A stretch of DNA of 64,000 nt from Paenibacillus sp. USDA918EY (lineage in GTDB: Bacteria > Bacillota > Bacilli > Paenibacillales > Paenibacillaceae), in the NCBI RefSeq assembly GCF_009870825.1, contig NZ_WTWY01000008.1, forward strand, positions 62,001 to 126,000, written 5' to 3'. The number at the start of each line of letters is the position of its first letter. Position 1 is the stretch's first letter. The notes under the pieces were generated by a model. It was given only the letters and a program-made list of their open reading frames with translations. It was not told the origin of the DNA and made no database searches. Position numbers and translations under genes: made by a program. Shown here in pieces: positions 1 to 8,711 of this stretch.

Positions 1-54
1 TATAGTTCATATATATTGATTGTGAAAACCATTATATGGCAAGGAGTGGAAAGT

Positions 55-726
55 TTGAAAAAGAAATGGATCGTGACGACGGCAGCGGCTGCAATGCTGC
101 TAACTGCGGCTTCAGGCGTTTATGCCGGAGCCAAACTTCAGGAGGTCAAAGCGTATTTGAACAGCAGCATCCAGCTCAAATTCAACGGAACGCCCGTTCA
201 GCCTCGGGACGAGAAAGGAAATGCGGTGCTGCCGATTACATACAACGGAACGACGTATCTTCCGGTTCGCGCCGTTGCGGACGTGATGGGGATCGCCGTA
301 TCCTATAATCCGGAAACGTACACGGTAGAGCTCGGGGAGAAGTCGGAAGGCGTAGCGATCGCGAAAGGGTTCGAAAGCATGTATTATACGAAGGACCCGG
401 CGCAAACGACCTATCAGGGCAAGGATTACAAGGAAGCGTATTTCGATAATGCCGGCAGCAAACGCAGCAGCAGCTTCATGCTGTTCCCGAAAGGAAAATA
501 CCAGAAGCTGTATCTGCAGGTGGCTGCCGTGGGCGAAGATATCGACAACTTTTTCATTGAGGACAGTGAGAAGAATGTCAAGCTAAAAACGGAAAAGGTT
601 GCCGTAAAAGACGGCTTGAAAACGATCGTCGTCGACATCTCCGGCGTCAACGAACTGTTCATTTATGCGGATGTGGAGAACAAAGGAGCCTTGTTCGTTC
701 CACTGACCACGTCTTATTATAAGTAA
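55..726 (+). CDS. Secreted stalk-domain (copper amine oxidase N-like) protein
   Basis: 223-aa exported protein. A lysine-rich start and hydrophobic stretch ending near VYAGA form a signal peptide. Residues about 30-95 match the stalk domain also called copper amine oxidase N-like, with the typical GTTYLPVRAVADVMG core. The remaining ~130 residues are a beta-rich domain I do not recognise. The TTG start at 55 is chosen because AAGGAG (41-46) lies 8 nt upstream; the longer frame from 16 has no such site. In Paenibacillus these domains are common on envelope proteins, but no enzymatic role follows from the domain. It is monocistronic as far as the window shows. Confidence 0.85.
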   Translation: MKKKWIVTTAAAAMLLTAASGVYAGAKLQEVKAYLNSSIQLKFNGTPVQPRDEKGNAVLPITYNGTTYLPVRAVADVMGIAVSYNPETYTVELGEKSEGVAIAKGFESMYYTKDPAQTTYQGKDYKEAYFDNAGSKRSSSFMLFPKGKYQKLYLQVAAVGEDIDNFFIEDSEKNVKLKTEKVAVKDGLKTIVVDISGVNELFIYADVENKGALFVPLTTSYYK

Positions 727-793
727 GGCCATTGCAGGAATCCGATCGGCATGCGTCTTTGATTAGCCAAGGCCGCCGTTTTTTCAAAAAGGA

Positions 794-821
794 TTGACCA
801 TTTGCGATGATGTGGTATCAT
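794..821 (+). promoter_or_regulatory. Sigma-A-type promoter with extended -10
   Basis: TTGACC (794-799), a 16-nt spacer and TATCAT (816-821) preceded by TGG, an extended -10. It points at the HRDC gene, but a terminator-like hairpin lies between the promoter and the gene. Confidence 0.6.
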
Positions 822-846
822 TTGGAATAACAGCATAATAACGGGG

Positions 847-884
847 AAGCACCTCTCTTGAACTTCAAGGGAGGTGCTTTTTTT
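847..884 (+). terminator. Terminator-like hairpin in the leader of the HRDC gene
   Basis: AAGCACCTC (847-855) pairs with GAGGTGCTT (871-879); the inner CTTGAA/TTCAAG also pairs, and a T run follows. It is ~25 nt downstream of the promoter and 33 nt upstream of the start codon. It could end the stalk gene's transcript, act as an attenuator, or make a short RNA. Confidence 0.7.
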
Positions 885-916
885 GTTGTGCTGATTTCAG
901 AGGGAGGTAAAGCAAG

Positions 917-1921
917 ATGCAGACCGTATTTATGAACCGAATGGTGAAGGTAAGCGAACAGGGAGACGGGATGGCCGAAGTATGGATCGATGAGGGGGAA
1001 GGCGTTTGGAGGCTTGGCTGGAGGGATCTGGAGGACGGCGGCCGGGAACGGGAACAGGTGTGGTATGAAGGCGGCTCCTGGAATGAAATGCTGCATATTT
1101 ACCGCCACGGTTTGGCCGTGAAATTAGGCGAAGGCTTCCGGCCCGTCATTGACGGGATTTTTCACGACGAAGAGGAGCAGAAAGGAAAAAGCCAGGCCGT
1201 TCAGAAGCTATACTGCTACAGCGAGCTGAACTACCGCGAGGAGCTTTACAACGAGCTTTGCGCCTGGAGGCGCAAAAAGGCGGCGGCCGAGCGGAAAGCG
1301 CCGTATTTTATTGCGACGAACCGGCTGCTGCGGCTGATCAGCACGTTCGTGCCGGCGACGTTGGACGAGCTGCTGCAGCTGCCGGGCGTCGGGGACAACA
1401 AGGCGGCGGAATACGGCGGGGAGCTGCTCGAAATTACCGCCGGACGGGAGCGCAGCCACGGTTTCCCGCTGGATTGGGTTCAGGACGAGCTGGACGAAAC
1501 GACGTACGAGGCTTGGGTATACAAGCAAAAAGAGCAGAAATATAAGCAGGATCTCGACAAATACCGGACGAAGCAGCAGCTGCTTCAAGGCATTCGAACC
1601 GGAAAAAGGCTGGTGCAGATGGAACAGGAAACCGGCCTGACGAGACGCGAGCTGGTGGAAGCGCTGGAACAGCTTGAAAAAGAAGGTTACGACGCGGAAA
1701 GCCTGATCGCCGGGGAGCTGCAGGAAATGCCGGAAGCGGAGCAGGAAGAGGTATGGAGGGCGTTCGAGGAGCTGGGCGATACGCTGCTGAAGCCGGTGCT
1801 GCACCGGGTGTACGGCCAGGAGGCGGCCGCCGGGCCGCTGATGGAGCTGCGGTATGAACGGCTGCGCCTGATTCGGATCCGTTTCCGCAAGGAAGCCGAA
1901 GGCAGAAGAAATGCGGGATAG
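917..1921 (+). CDS. HRDC domain-containing protein
   Basis: 334-aa protein with an HRDC domain at about residues 98-175 (helical, containing LLQLPGVGDNKAAEYG). HRDC is a nucleic-acid-binding helical module found at the C-terminus of RecQ helicases and RNase D. No helicase or nuclease motif is present, so this is a stand-alone HRDC protein. Residues 1-95 are an acidic/aromatic domain and residues 190-334 are charged and helical, perhaps a second HTH-like region (TGLTRRELVEALEQLEKEG). GAGGGAGGT precedes ATG 917. Its nucleic-acid role is inferred from the domain only. Confidence 0.75.
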   Translation: MQTVFMNRMVKVSEQGDGMAEVWIDEGEGVWRLGWRDLEDGGREREQVWYEGGSWNEMLHIYRHGLAVKLGEGFRPVIDGIFHDEEEQKGKSQAVQKLYCYSELNYREELYNELCAWRRKKAAAERKAPYFIATNRLLRLISTFVPATLDELLQLPGVGDNKAAEYGGELLEITAGRERSHGFPLDWVQDELDETTYEAWVYKQKEQKYKQDLDKYRTKQQLLQGIRTGKRLVQMEQETGLTRRELVEALEQLEKEGYDAESLIAGELQEMPEAEQEEVWRAFEELGDTLLKPVLHRVYGQEAAAGPLMELRYERLRLIRIRFRKEAEGRRNAG

Positions 1922-2027
1922 GCTGCGCACCCGGGCGGCCGTGCGCAAATCCGAACGTCCGGTACGGCGTTTGGCATGACGGCGGCCTGCTTAAGCTGCC
2001 CCATTCCCCGAAATGACGATAAACGCA

Positions 2028-2095
2028 AAAAAGGACGAAGAAGCTTATGCCTGCAAACGATGCAGTAAAAAGCGCTTCTTCGTCCTTTCTTTTTT
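2028..2095. terminator. Bidirectional terminator between HRDC gene and corA
   Basis: AAAGGACGAAGAAGC (from 2030) pairs with GCTTCTTCGTCCTTT (to 2088); an inner CTGCA/TGCAG pair lies in the loop. A-rich on one side and T-rich on the other, so it can serve both convergent genes. Confidence 0.8.
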
Positions 2096-2108
2096 GGCCG
2101 TCCGCCTT

Positions 2109-3044
2109 TCAAATCCAGTCTTTTTTGCGGAAGATCAGGAGCATGCTGACGGCGAGCACGGCCATGATCCCGATCACGACAAAATATCCGTATGATGTAT
2201 GCGTTTCAGGCATATTGTCGAAGTTCATGCCATAGATCCCCGTAATGACGGTCAGCGGCATGAATATCGTCGTGATGGCCGTAAAAACGCGCATGATTTC
2301 GTTTGCCCGGTTCGCGATACTGGACTGGTAGGCCTCGCGAAGGTTGCCCATCAGGTCGCGGAACGTATCGAAGGTTTCAGAAATTTTGACGGCATTTTCA
2401 TAGATGTCGCTGAAATATTTTTGAAGCTGGTCGTCGATCAAACGAAGATCCCGCTTGTTGAGTGTGTTAATAAGATCCTTTTGCGGTCCGAGCACCTTTT
2501 TCAGCCATAAAATTTCGCTTCGCAGGCCGATGATTTCGTTCAGGTGCGATTTTTTCGTGTGCATCAGGATATCTTCTTCCAGCTTTTCGATTTTGGCTTC
2601 GATCCGGTCGCCTACCGTGAAATAGTTGTCTACGACCAGGTCGACCAGCAAATACAGAAAGCGGTCCGGCGTGCTGACTTCCTGCTCCCATAAAATCGGC
2701 TTCAGGGTGCGCAGCTCGTTGATTTTCTGCTTGGTGACGGTGATGATGAAATAACGGCCCAAAAACACGTTTAATGCGCGCAGGAAAATTTCCTCGTCAT
2801 CGAAACGGATGGAATTCACAACGATAAAATAATGGTTTTCGTAAATTTCGAGTTTGGGACGCTGCTCTTCTTCGCTCAAGCAGTCCTCCACCGCCAGATC
2901 ATGCAAGGAAAATAAAGGCTGCAGAAGCGCCAGGTCTTCCACGTCCGCATCGATCCAATAAAATCCTGCAGACGGGGCTGTCATTGTGGTTTGGATGTCG
3001 TCAATCGGCGTGAAAACACCCTCGTTGACCAACCGGATTTTCAT
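2109..3044 (-). CDS. corA: Magnesium transporter CorA family protein
   Basis: 311 aa, the usual CorA length. The N-terminal two thirds form the soluble alpha/beta and long-helix domain. The C-terminus has two membrane helices (about residues 250-270 and 284-304) with the signature YGMNF at the end of the first, and ends in the basic RKKDW tail. CorA forms a pentameric Mg2+/Co2+ channel in the inner membrane. AAGGAGTG sits upstream of the ATG. It is a lone reverse-strand gene. The ion cannot be settled from sequence alone. Confidence 0.92.
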   Translation of the reverse strand: MKIRLVNEGVFTPIDDIQTTMTAPSAGFYWIDADVEDLALLQPLFSLHDLAVEDCLSEEEQRPKLEIYENHYFIVVNSIRFDDEEIFLRALNVFLGRYFIITVTKQKINELRTLKPILWEQEVSTPDRFLYLLVDLVVDNYFTVGDRIEAKIEKLEEDILMHTKKSHLNEIIGLRSEILWLKKVLGPQKDLINTLNKRDLRLIDDQLQKYFSDIYENAVKISETFDTFRDLMGNLREAYQSSIANRANEIMRVFTAITTIFMPLTVITGIYGMNFDNMPETHTSYGYFVVIGIMAVLAVSMLLIFRKKDWI

Positions 3045-3069
3045 ATGATTTCACTCCTTCATCCCTTCA

Positions 3070-3424
3070 TGCAACGCATGCTCAGGGAATGCTTGTTTAG
3101 GGCATAGGAAAGAAATCAGCGTACCGGTCGTTTTTTTGGGGGAATTTTAGCTGAGGAATCCGTGGTGGACAAAAGCGAAAACTTCCCTGCGCCGGCAAGC
3201 TGATTTCGTTTCTATGCGGTTGTGTTCAATTGCATTCAGCTTCGGGCTCGGGTCGCCTTCCATCTCATGTCACCTCTTGTTTTGGGTTCAAACACTTGTC
3301 TAGTATAACGCCGGGCCATGGACCTTTCAAGAAAAAATTGACCCTTGCTGGCGTCCGCTTACAGCGTATGACAAAGGCTGGAAAAAGGTGTGGGAAAATG
3401 TTGCGGCATCCGCCCGAAAGCTTC
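3070..3424. other. Intergenic region between corA and the methionine leader
   Basis: Divergent spacer. A 73-codon open frame inside it lacks a ribosome site and family features and is not called. TTGACG at 3425-3430 with a weak -10 (TAAAGT, 3449-3454) may be the promoter for the SAM leader. Nothing else convincing is seen. Confidence 0.4.
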
Positions 3425-3491
3425 TTGACGAAGGATGGGATTATGATTTAAAGTAAGGAACAAAGAACATTAAAACTGAATACAGCGAAAT

Positions 3492-3669
3492 CTTATCAAG
3501 AGCAGGTGGAGGGACTAGCCCGATGAAACCCGGCAACCGGCGCGTATGCGCACGGTGCTAATTCTTGCAGGAACGTTGCGCTGCGGCAAGCAGCGGTTTC
3601 TGACAGATGAGAGAGGCGTAAAATATAACGAACATGACCTTTCTCTATGCGGAAGGTCATTTTTGTTTT
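3492..3669 (+). promoter_or_regulatory. SAM-I riboswitch (S-box leader) with terminator
   Basis: The aptamer at about 3492-3613 carries the S-box landmarks CTTATCAAGAG, GGTGGAGGGAC, CCGATGAAACCCGGCAACC and GGTGCTAATTC. It is followed by a rho-independent terminator (ATGACCTT 3634-3641 with AAGGTCAT 3653-3660, then TTTTGTTTT). In this class SAM binding favours the terminator, so metA-metI-metC should be expressed when SAM is low. Confidence 0.95.
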
Positions 3670-3726
3670 ATATGCACCTTGCTCCCCCGTATGATTTTCG
3701 CCACCTTCTAAAAGGAGTGTTGAATC

Positions 3727-4662
3727 ATGCCAATTAAAATTCCGGATGCTTTGCCGGCCAAAGAAATTCTGAACGGAGAAAACATTTTCGTCATGGATGA
3801 CAGCAGAGCGTACCATCAGGACATCCGTCCGCTTCGGATCGCCATCATGAACATCATGCCGACCAAAGAGACGACGGAAACGCAGCTGCTCCGTCTTCTC
3901 GGAAACTCCCCCCTGCAGGTGGAAATTACGCTGCTGCACCCGCAGTCGCATACGTCGAAAAATACGTCCGTGGAACATTTGGAAGCATTTTATAAGACGT
4001 TTGACGAAGTGCGCCACCGCCGTTTCGACGGCATGATCATTACCGGCGCGCCGGTGGAACGCCTGGATTTCGAAGACGTGTTCTATTGGCACGAGCTCGA
4101 GGAAATCATGGATTGGTCCAAAACGAACGTCACTTCGACGCTGCATATTTGTTGGGCCTCGCAGGCGGGCTTGTATCATCATTTCGGCGTTCCGAAATGG
4201 GATCTGGCCAAAAAATGCTTCGGCGTGTTCCCGCATACGGTCAATCGGCAGAACGTCAAGCTTCTTCGCGGTTTCGACGAAATCTTTTATGTACCGCATT
4301 CCCGCCATACGGAGGTGCGCCGGGAAGACATCGACGGCATCGACGAGCTCGAAATTTTGTCCGAGTCCGAGGAAGCGGGCATTTATTTGGTGGCAACCAA
4401 AGACGGCAAACAAATTTTCGTGACGGGACATTCCGAATACGACCCTTATTCCCTGAAATGGGAATACGAGCGGGACGTCGCCAAGGGCATGGCCATGGAC
4501 ATTCCGAAGCATTATTACCCGAATGACGACCCGTCCCAAACGCCGCCGGCGATTTGGCGCGCCCATGCAAACTTATTATTCTCTAATTGGCTGAATTACT
4601 ATGTATATCAGGAAACGCCTTATGACATCGGAGAGGTCGCCGAAGTCTGGCCGCAGATTTAA
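3727..4662 (+). CDS. metA: Homoserine O-acetyltransferase, MetA type
   Basis: 311-aa member of the MetA (homoserine transacylase) family, first step of methionine synthesis from homoserine. The catalytic residues fall at family positions: Cys142 (ICWASQAG), His235 and Glu237 (TGHSEYD). Residue 111 is Glu (GAPVERLDFE). In characterised MetA enzymes Glu at 111 goes with acetyl-CoA and Gly with succinyl-CoA, so the acyl donor is inferred to be acetyl-CoA. It is the first gene after the SAM riboswitch. AAGGAGTG precedes ATG 3727. O-acetylhomoserine would feed the two PLP enzymes downstream. Confidence 0.95.
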   Translation: MPIKIPDALPAKEILNGENIFVMDDSRAYHQDIRPLRIAIMNIMPTKETTETQLLRLLGNSPLQVEITLLHPQSHTSKNTSVEHLEAFYKTFDEVRHRRFDGMIITGAPVERLDFEDVFYWHELEEIMDWSKTNVTSTLHICWASQAGLYHHFGVPKWDLAKKCFGVFPHTVNRQNVKLLRGFDEIFYVPHSRHTEVRREDIDGIDELEILSESEEAGIYLVATKDGKQIFVTGHSEYDPYSLKWEYERDVAKGMAMDIPKHYYPNDDPSQTPPAIWRAHANLLFSNWLNYYVYQETPYDIGEVAEVWPQI

Positions 4663-4724
4663 ACGATGTATCCGGGGATTTTGTTATAAGTTCTGAACTT
4701 AAAGAGAGTATGGGGGAAACCGAC

Positions 4725-5915
4725 ATGGAGAAAAACAAAGCATTAAACATCGAAAGCCGGTTGGCGCAAATCGGCTCGCAGGAGGATCCGGTCACGGGTG
4801 CCGTGAACTTTCCGATTTACCAGGCGACCGCGTTCCGCCATCCGAAGCTTGGGCAAAGCACGGGATTCGATTACGCCCGCACGAAAAGCCCGACGCGCAA
4901 AGTTCTGGAGGAAGCGGCCGCTGAACTGGAGTCAGGAGACGCCGCTTTTGCCTGTAGCTCGGGCATGGCTGCTTTGCAAACGATTTTTTCCCTGTTCAAG
5001 CAGGGCGACCATTTGATCGTATCGCTTGATTTGTACGGGGGTACTTACCGGCTGCTTGAGAGAATCCTTTCAAAATTCGGCGTAAGCGCGTCTTACATCG
5101 ACACCAACGATCTGGATGAGCTTGAAAGATCGAGACGGCCGGAAACGAAAGCGGTCTTTATCGAAACGCCGACCAATCCGCTGATGATGATTACCGACAT
5201 CGAAAAGGTGTCCGCATGGGCCAAGCGCCATGAACTGCTGACCATCGTGGACAATACGCTGCTGACGCCGTTTTTCCAGCGTCCGATCGAGCTTGGCGCG
5301 GATATCGTCATTCATAGCGCGACCAAATATTTGGGCGGGCACAACGACGTGCTGGCCGGTTTGATCATTACGAAAGGCAAAGAGCTGTCGGAAGAAATGT
5401 TTTTCCTGCATAACTCGATCGGCGCCGTTCTTGGGGCAAGCGATTCGTACCAGCTGATGAGAGGCATGAAGACGCTGGCGCTGCGGATGGAACGGCACGA
5501 AAGCAACGCGATTGCCGTGGCCGAGTTTCTCAAGACGCATCCGGCGGTGGCCGAAGTGTTCCATCCGGCGTTTCCGGAGCACCCGGGTTATGACATTCAA
5601 AAGAAACAATCCAGCGGGAACACGGGCATTTTCTCCTTCAAGGTCAAGGATGCCCGTTACGTGGAGCCGGTTCTCCGCCACATCCGGCTGATCGCGTTTG
5701 CCGAAAGCTTGGGCGGCGTGGAATCGCTGATGACTTATCCGGCCGTACAAACCCATGCGGACATTCCGGAAGAAATCCGGAAGGCGGTCGGCGTGGATGA
5801 CAGGCTGCTGCGCTTCTCCGTCGGCATCGAGCATATCGACGATTTGATCGCCGATCTCGGCGGCGCGTTGGACGCGGCCATTGAGGAAGTCGAAGGGGGA
5901 AAACGCCATGAGTGA
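4725..5915 (+). CDS. metI: Cystathionine gamma-synthase / O-acetylhomoserine thiolyase, MetI type
   Basis: 396-aa Cys/Met-metabolism PLP enzyme. The PLP lysine is Lys201 in SATKYLGGHNDVLAG; other signatures are YARTKSPTR, SSGMAA and ETPTNP. By order (metA, this gene, a second PLP enzyme, all behind an S-box) it corresponds to B. subtilis MetI, which joins O-acetylhomoserine with cysteine or sulfide. ATG 4725 is preferred because GGGGGA is 7 nt upstream; an in-frame ATG at 4710 is possible. Its last codons overlap the next gene by 8 nt. MetI versus MetC identity rests mainly on order. Confidence 0.88.
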   Translation: MEKNKALNIESRLAQIGSQEDPVTGAVNFPIYQATAFRHPKLGQSTGFDYARTKSPTRKVLEEAAAELESGDAAFACSSGMAALQTIFSLFKQGDHLIVSLDLYGGTYRLLERILSKFGVSASYIDTNDLDELERSRRPETKAVFIETPTNPLMMITDIEKVSAWAKRHELLTIVDNTLLTPFFQRPIELGADIVIHSATKYLGGHNDVLAGLIITKGKELSEEMFFLHNSIGAVLGASDSYQLMRGMKTLALRMERHESNAIAVAEFLKTHPAVAEVFHPAFPEHPGYDIQKKQSSGNTGIFSFKVKDARYVEPVLRHIRLIAFAESLGGVESLMTYPAVQTHADIPEEIRKAVGVDDRLLRFSVGIEHIDDLIADLGGALDAAIEEVEGGKRHE

Positions 5916-7086
5916 GCAGCACGACAAAGAGCAAAACAGCCATGAAGCACGGAAGTTCGCGACGAAACTTCTTCATTTCGGCTCCGAAATCGATCGCAAC
6001 ACCGGGGCGTCCAGCGTTCCGATTTACCAGGCGTCGACCTTTCATCACGAGGATGTGTTTAACCCTCCGGTTCACGACTACAGCCGTTCGGGCAATCCGA
6101 CGCGCCAGGCGCTTGAAGATTATATTGCGCTTTTGGAAGGCGGCGTAAGAGGTTTTGCCTATTCCTCCGGCATGGCCGCCATCTCCAGCACGTTTATGAT
6201 GCTGTCCGCCGGCGACCATATGATCGTGACCGAGGACGTGTACGGCGGTACATACCGTTTGCTGACCAGCATTTTGAACCGCCTCGGCATCGAAAGCACG
6301 TTTGTGGACATGACCGACCTGGAGCAGGTCAAAGCGGCTTTGAAGCCAAACACCAAGGCGGTGTATATGGAAACCCCGTCGAACCCGACGCTGAAAATTA
6401 CCGACATTGCGGCCGTCACGTCCTGGGCGAAAGAACATGACCTGCTTACGATGCTCGACAACACGTTTATGACGCCGTATTATCAGCGTCCGATCGAGCA
6501 TGGCGTCGATATCGTGCTGCACAGCGCGACGAAATTTCTGGGCGGGCACAGCGACGTGTTGGCCGGTCTCGCCGTCGCGCGTACGCCTTCCATCGGCAGA
6601 CAACTGAAGCAGCTGCAAAACGGGCTCGGAACGGTGCTTGGCGTGCAGGATTCCTGGCTGCTCATGCGGGGGATGAAAACCCTGCAGGCCCGGATGAACC
6701 ACAGCGAGCAAAGCGCAGCCGTATTGGCCGCATGGCTGAACGGGCGCCCGGACATCGAGAAGGTGTATTATCCGGGGCTGCTGGATCATCCGGGACGGGA
6801 AATCCACGAGAAGCAGTCGACAGGATACGGAGCCGTCGTTTCCTTCGACGTCGGTTCGGGCGAAAGGGCCAAACAGGTTCTGAACAAAGTCCGGATTCCG
6901 CTCGTCGCCGTCAGCCTGGGAGCGGTGGAGAGCATTCTGTCCTACCCGGCGATGATGTCCCATGCGGCGATGCCGCCGGAGGTCCGCCACGAACGGGGAA
7001 TTGCGGACGGACTGCTTCGTTTCTCCGTAGGCCTGGAGGATATCGACGATCTGATTGCCGATTTGGATCAAGCCCTGCAGGGATAA
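5908..7086 (+). CDS. metC: Cystathionine beta-lyase, MetC type
   Basis: 392-aa PLP enzyme, paralogous to its upstream neighbour. PLP lysine is Lys209 in SATKFLGGHSDVLAG; YSRSGNPTR, SSGMAAIS and METPSNPT are the other family signatures. In the B. subtilis order this gene is the lyase that cleaves cystathionine to homocysteine, pyruvate and ammonia. ATG 5908 overlaps the metI stop (5913-5915), indicating translational coupling. Regulation should follow the SAM riboswitch upstream of metA. A thiolyase or gamma-lyase activity cannot be excluded. Confidence 0.87.
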   Translation: MSEQHDKEQNSHEARKFATKLLHFGSEIDRNTGASSVPIYQASTFHHEDVFNPPVHDYSRSGNPTRQALEDYIALLEGGVRGFAYSSGMAAISSTFMMLSAGDHMIVTEDVYGGTYRLLTSILNRLGIESTFVDMTDLEQVKAALKPNTKAVYMETPSNPTLKITDIAAVTSWAKEHDLLTMLDNTFMTPYYQRPIEHGVDIVLHSATKFLGGHSDVLAGLAVARTPSIGRQLKQLQNGLGTVLGVQDSWLLMRGMKTLQARMNHSEQSAAVLAAWLNGRPDIEKVYYPGLLDHPGREIHEKQSTGYGAVVSFDVGSGERAKQVLNKVRIPLVAVSLGAVESILSYPAMMSHAAMPPEVRHERGIADGLLRFSVGLEDIDDLIADLDQALQG

Positions 7087-7100
7087 CGCAGCAATGGAAG

Positions 7101-7129
7101 ACGCCGCCTGACGCGGCGTTTTCTTTTTT
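7101..7129 (+). terminator. Terminator of the metA-metI-metC operon
   Basis: ACGCCGC (7101-7107) and GCGGCGT (7113-7119) with a 5-nt loop, followed by TTTCTTTTTT. Confidence 0.88.
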
Positions 7130-7251
7130 GCCATGGTGAGCATCGCCATACCCTTGGGCTGTCGGGCTTTTTTTTGTCCATTTCGTGTCCATTTTGTGAC
7201 GTTAGCCCTGTCAAATCCTTGAAAATCGCGGCTTCTGCAAAAAATACGGCC

Positions 7252-7287
7252 TTACATCCGAGAAAGTGAAGTTTTTCTCAAATGTAA
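7252..7287. promoter_or_regulatory. Inverted repeat in the mqnC leader
   Basis: Arms of 14 nt, TTACATCCGAGAAA (7252-7265) and TTTCTCAAATGTAA (7274-7287), match at 12 of 14 positions around an 8-nt centre. It lies 88 nt before the mqnC start, just upstream of an AT-rich GTGATAAGATG that may be a -10. A protein operator or an RNA stem are both possible; it has no T run. Confidence 0.5.
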
Positions 7288-7374
7288 AATGTGATAAGAT
7301 GATGAAGACGGTTTGATGATATAAGTCCGCTAAAAGCATATATATTTTGCCATATGATAAGGAGGCTTCCGGAG

Positions 7375-8508
7375 ATGAGCACAGTAGATCAGATCCTGGA
7401 CAAAGCGCTGCGCGGGGAACGCTTGAACCTGGAGGACAGCGTCACCCTGTTTGAAAGCAACGAAGTCGAAAAAATCGGCCACGCCGCCGATATCATGATG
7501 AAAAGGAAGCATCCGGAACCGATTACGACGTTTGTGATCGGGCGGAACGTCAACTATACGAACGTGTGCGATACATACTGCACGTTTTGCGCCTTTTACC
7601 GCGTACCCGGTCATAAAGAAGGTTACTTGCTTCCCGACGAAGTGATCTTCCAAAAGATCAAAGAAACCGAAGATGTGGGCGGGACCGAAATTCTGATGCA
7701 GGGCGGCACGAACCCCGATTTGCCGTTCAGCTATTATACGGATCTGCTTCGCGGCATCAAGCAGCGGTTCCCGAACATTACGATGCACTCGTTCTCCCCG
7801 GCGGAAATCCGCAAAATGGTGGAGGTATCCGGGCTGTCGCTCGAAGAAGTCATGCGCGATCTGAAGGCTGCGGGCCTCGATTCCCTGCCCGGCGGCGGAG
7901 CCGAAATTTTGGATGACCGCATCCGCAAAAAAATCAGCCGCCATAAAGGCACGTGGCGCGACTGGATGGACGTCATGCAAACGGCTCACAAAATCGGCAT
8001 GAACACAACCGCCACGATGGTCATCGGCTTTGGCGAAACGATGGAAGAACGCGCCCTTCACATGCTGCGGATTCGCGACGCCCAGGATGAGTGCATCGCA
8101 AACGGCTATGATTCGAAAGGTTTCCTTGCGTTCATTCCGTTTACGTTCCAGCCGGACAATACGGGCCTGAAGCGGGAGCGCGAAACGCCTGAAGCTTACC
8201 TGAAAACGGTGGCGATCGGACGCCTCGTCCTCGACAACGTGCCGAATCTGCAATCCTCTTGGGTGACGATGGGCCCTGAAGTGGGCAAACTGTCGCTCAG
8301 CTACGGCTGCAACGATTTCGGCAGCACGATGATGGAAGAAAACGTCGTGTCTTCGGCCGGCGCCGTGCACAAAGTGAACATCGCCTCGATCCTTCAGCTG
8401 ATCCGTGAAGCGGGCAAAATTCCGGCGCAGCGCAACACCCGCTATGACATTTTGCGCGTGTTCGAAGAAGGAACCGAAATTGAACGCGATTTTGTTATGC
8501 AGAACTAA
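7375..8508 (+). CDS. mqnC: Cyclic dehypoxanthinyl futalosine synthase MqnC
   Basis: 377-aa radical SAM enzyme. The CX3CX2C cluster is Cys65-Cys69-Cys72 (CDTYCTFC), and the flanks NVNYTNVC and FCAFYR are typical of MqnC. The enzyme cyclises dehypoxanthine futalosine in the futalosine route to menaquinone. LPGGGAEIL and ESSWV-like segments in the C-terminal half agree. TAAGGAGG (7358-7365) is 9 nt before ATG 7375; a frame start at 7354 overlaps that site and is rejected. It stands alone here, without other mqn genes nearby. Confidence 0.94.
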   Translation: MSTVDQILDKALRGERLNLEDSVTLFESNEVEKIGHAADIMMKRKHPEPITTFVIGRNVNYTNVCDTYCTFCAFYRVPGHKEGYLLPDEVIFQKIKETEDVGGTEILMQGGTNPDLPFSYYTDLLRGIKQRFPNITMHSFSPAEIRKMVEVSGLSLEEVMRDLKAAGLDSLPGGGAEILDDRIRKKISRHKGTWRDWMDVMQTAHKIGMNTTATMVIGFGETMEERALHMLRIRDAQDECIANGYDSKGFLAFIPFTFQPDNTGLKRERETPEAYLKTVAIGRLVLDNVPNLQSSWVTMGPEVGKLSLSYGCNDFGSTMMEENVVSSAGAVHKVNIASILQLIREAGKIPAQRNTRYDILRVFEEGTEIERDFVMQN

Positions 8509-8560
8509 TCGGTCTATTATTACGTTAATATTAGAAATAAATATGGAATGTTGAACGACA

Positions 8561-8596
8561 AAAATCCTGCTTCGGTACGAAGCGGGATTTTTTTGC
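8561..8596 (+). terminator. Terminator of mqnC
   Basis: A 14-bp stem, AAAATCCTGCTTCG (8561-8574) with CGAAGCGGGATTTT (8579-8592), followed by T residues. Confidence 0.88.
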
Positions 8597-8641
8597 GTTG
8601 ATGCCAAATGCTGGAGCCTGCAACATCACCGAAAAAAAGTA

Positions 8642-8692
8642 TTGTATTTTTATGCGTATATTTGTATAGTTTACTTAATTAACGTTAATTAA
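8642..8692 (+). promoter_or_regulatory. Promoter and palindromic operator of the TetR operon
   Basis: TTGTAT (8642-8647), 17-nt spacer, TATAGT (8665-8670). Immediately downstream is the perfect 18-bp palindrome TTAATTAACGTTAATTAA (8675-8692), covering the expected transcription start. The position suits an autoregulatory operator for the TetR protein encoded 19 nt further on. Binding is inferred, not shown. Confidence 0.75.
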
Positions 8693-8711
8693 ATGTTGGA
8701 GTTGAGGATCC

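Noticed and set aside
3230..3451. 73-codon forward ORF before the SAM leader
   Set aside because: No ribosome site and no recognisable features; likely chance.
5644..7149. 501-codon reverse frame over metI/metC
   Set aside because: Shadow of two well-supported PLP enzyme genes.
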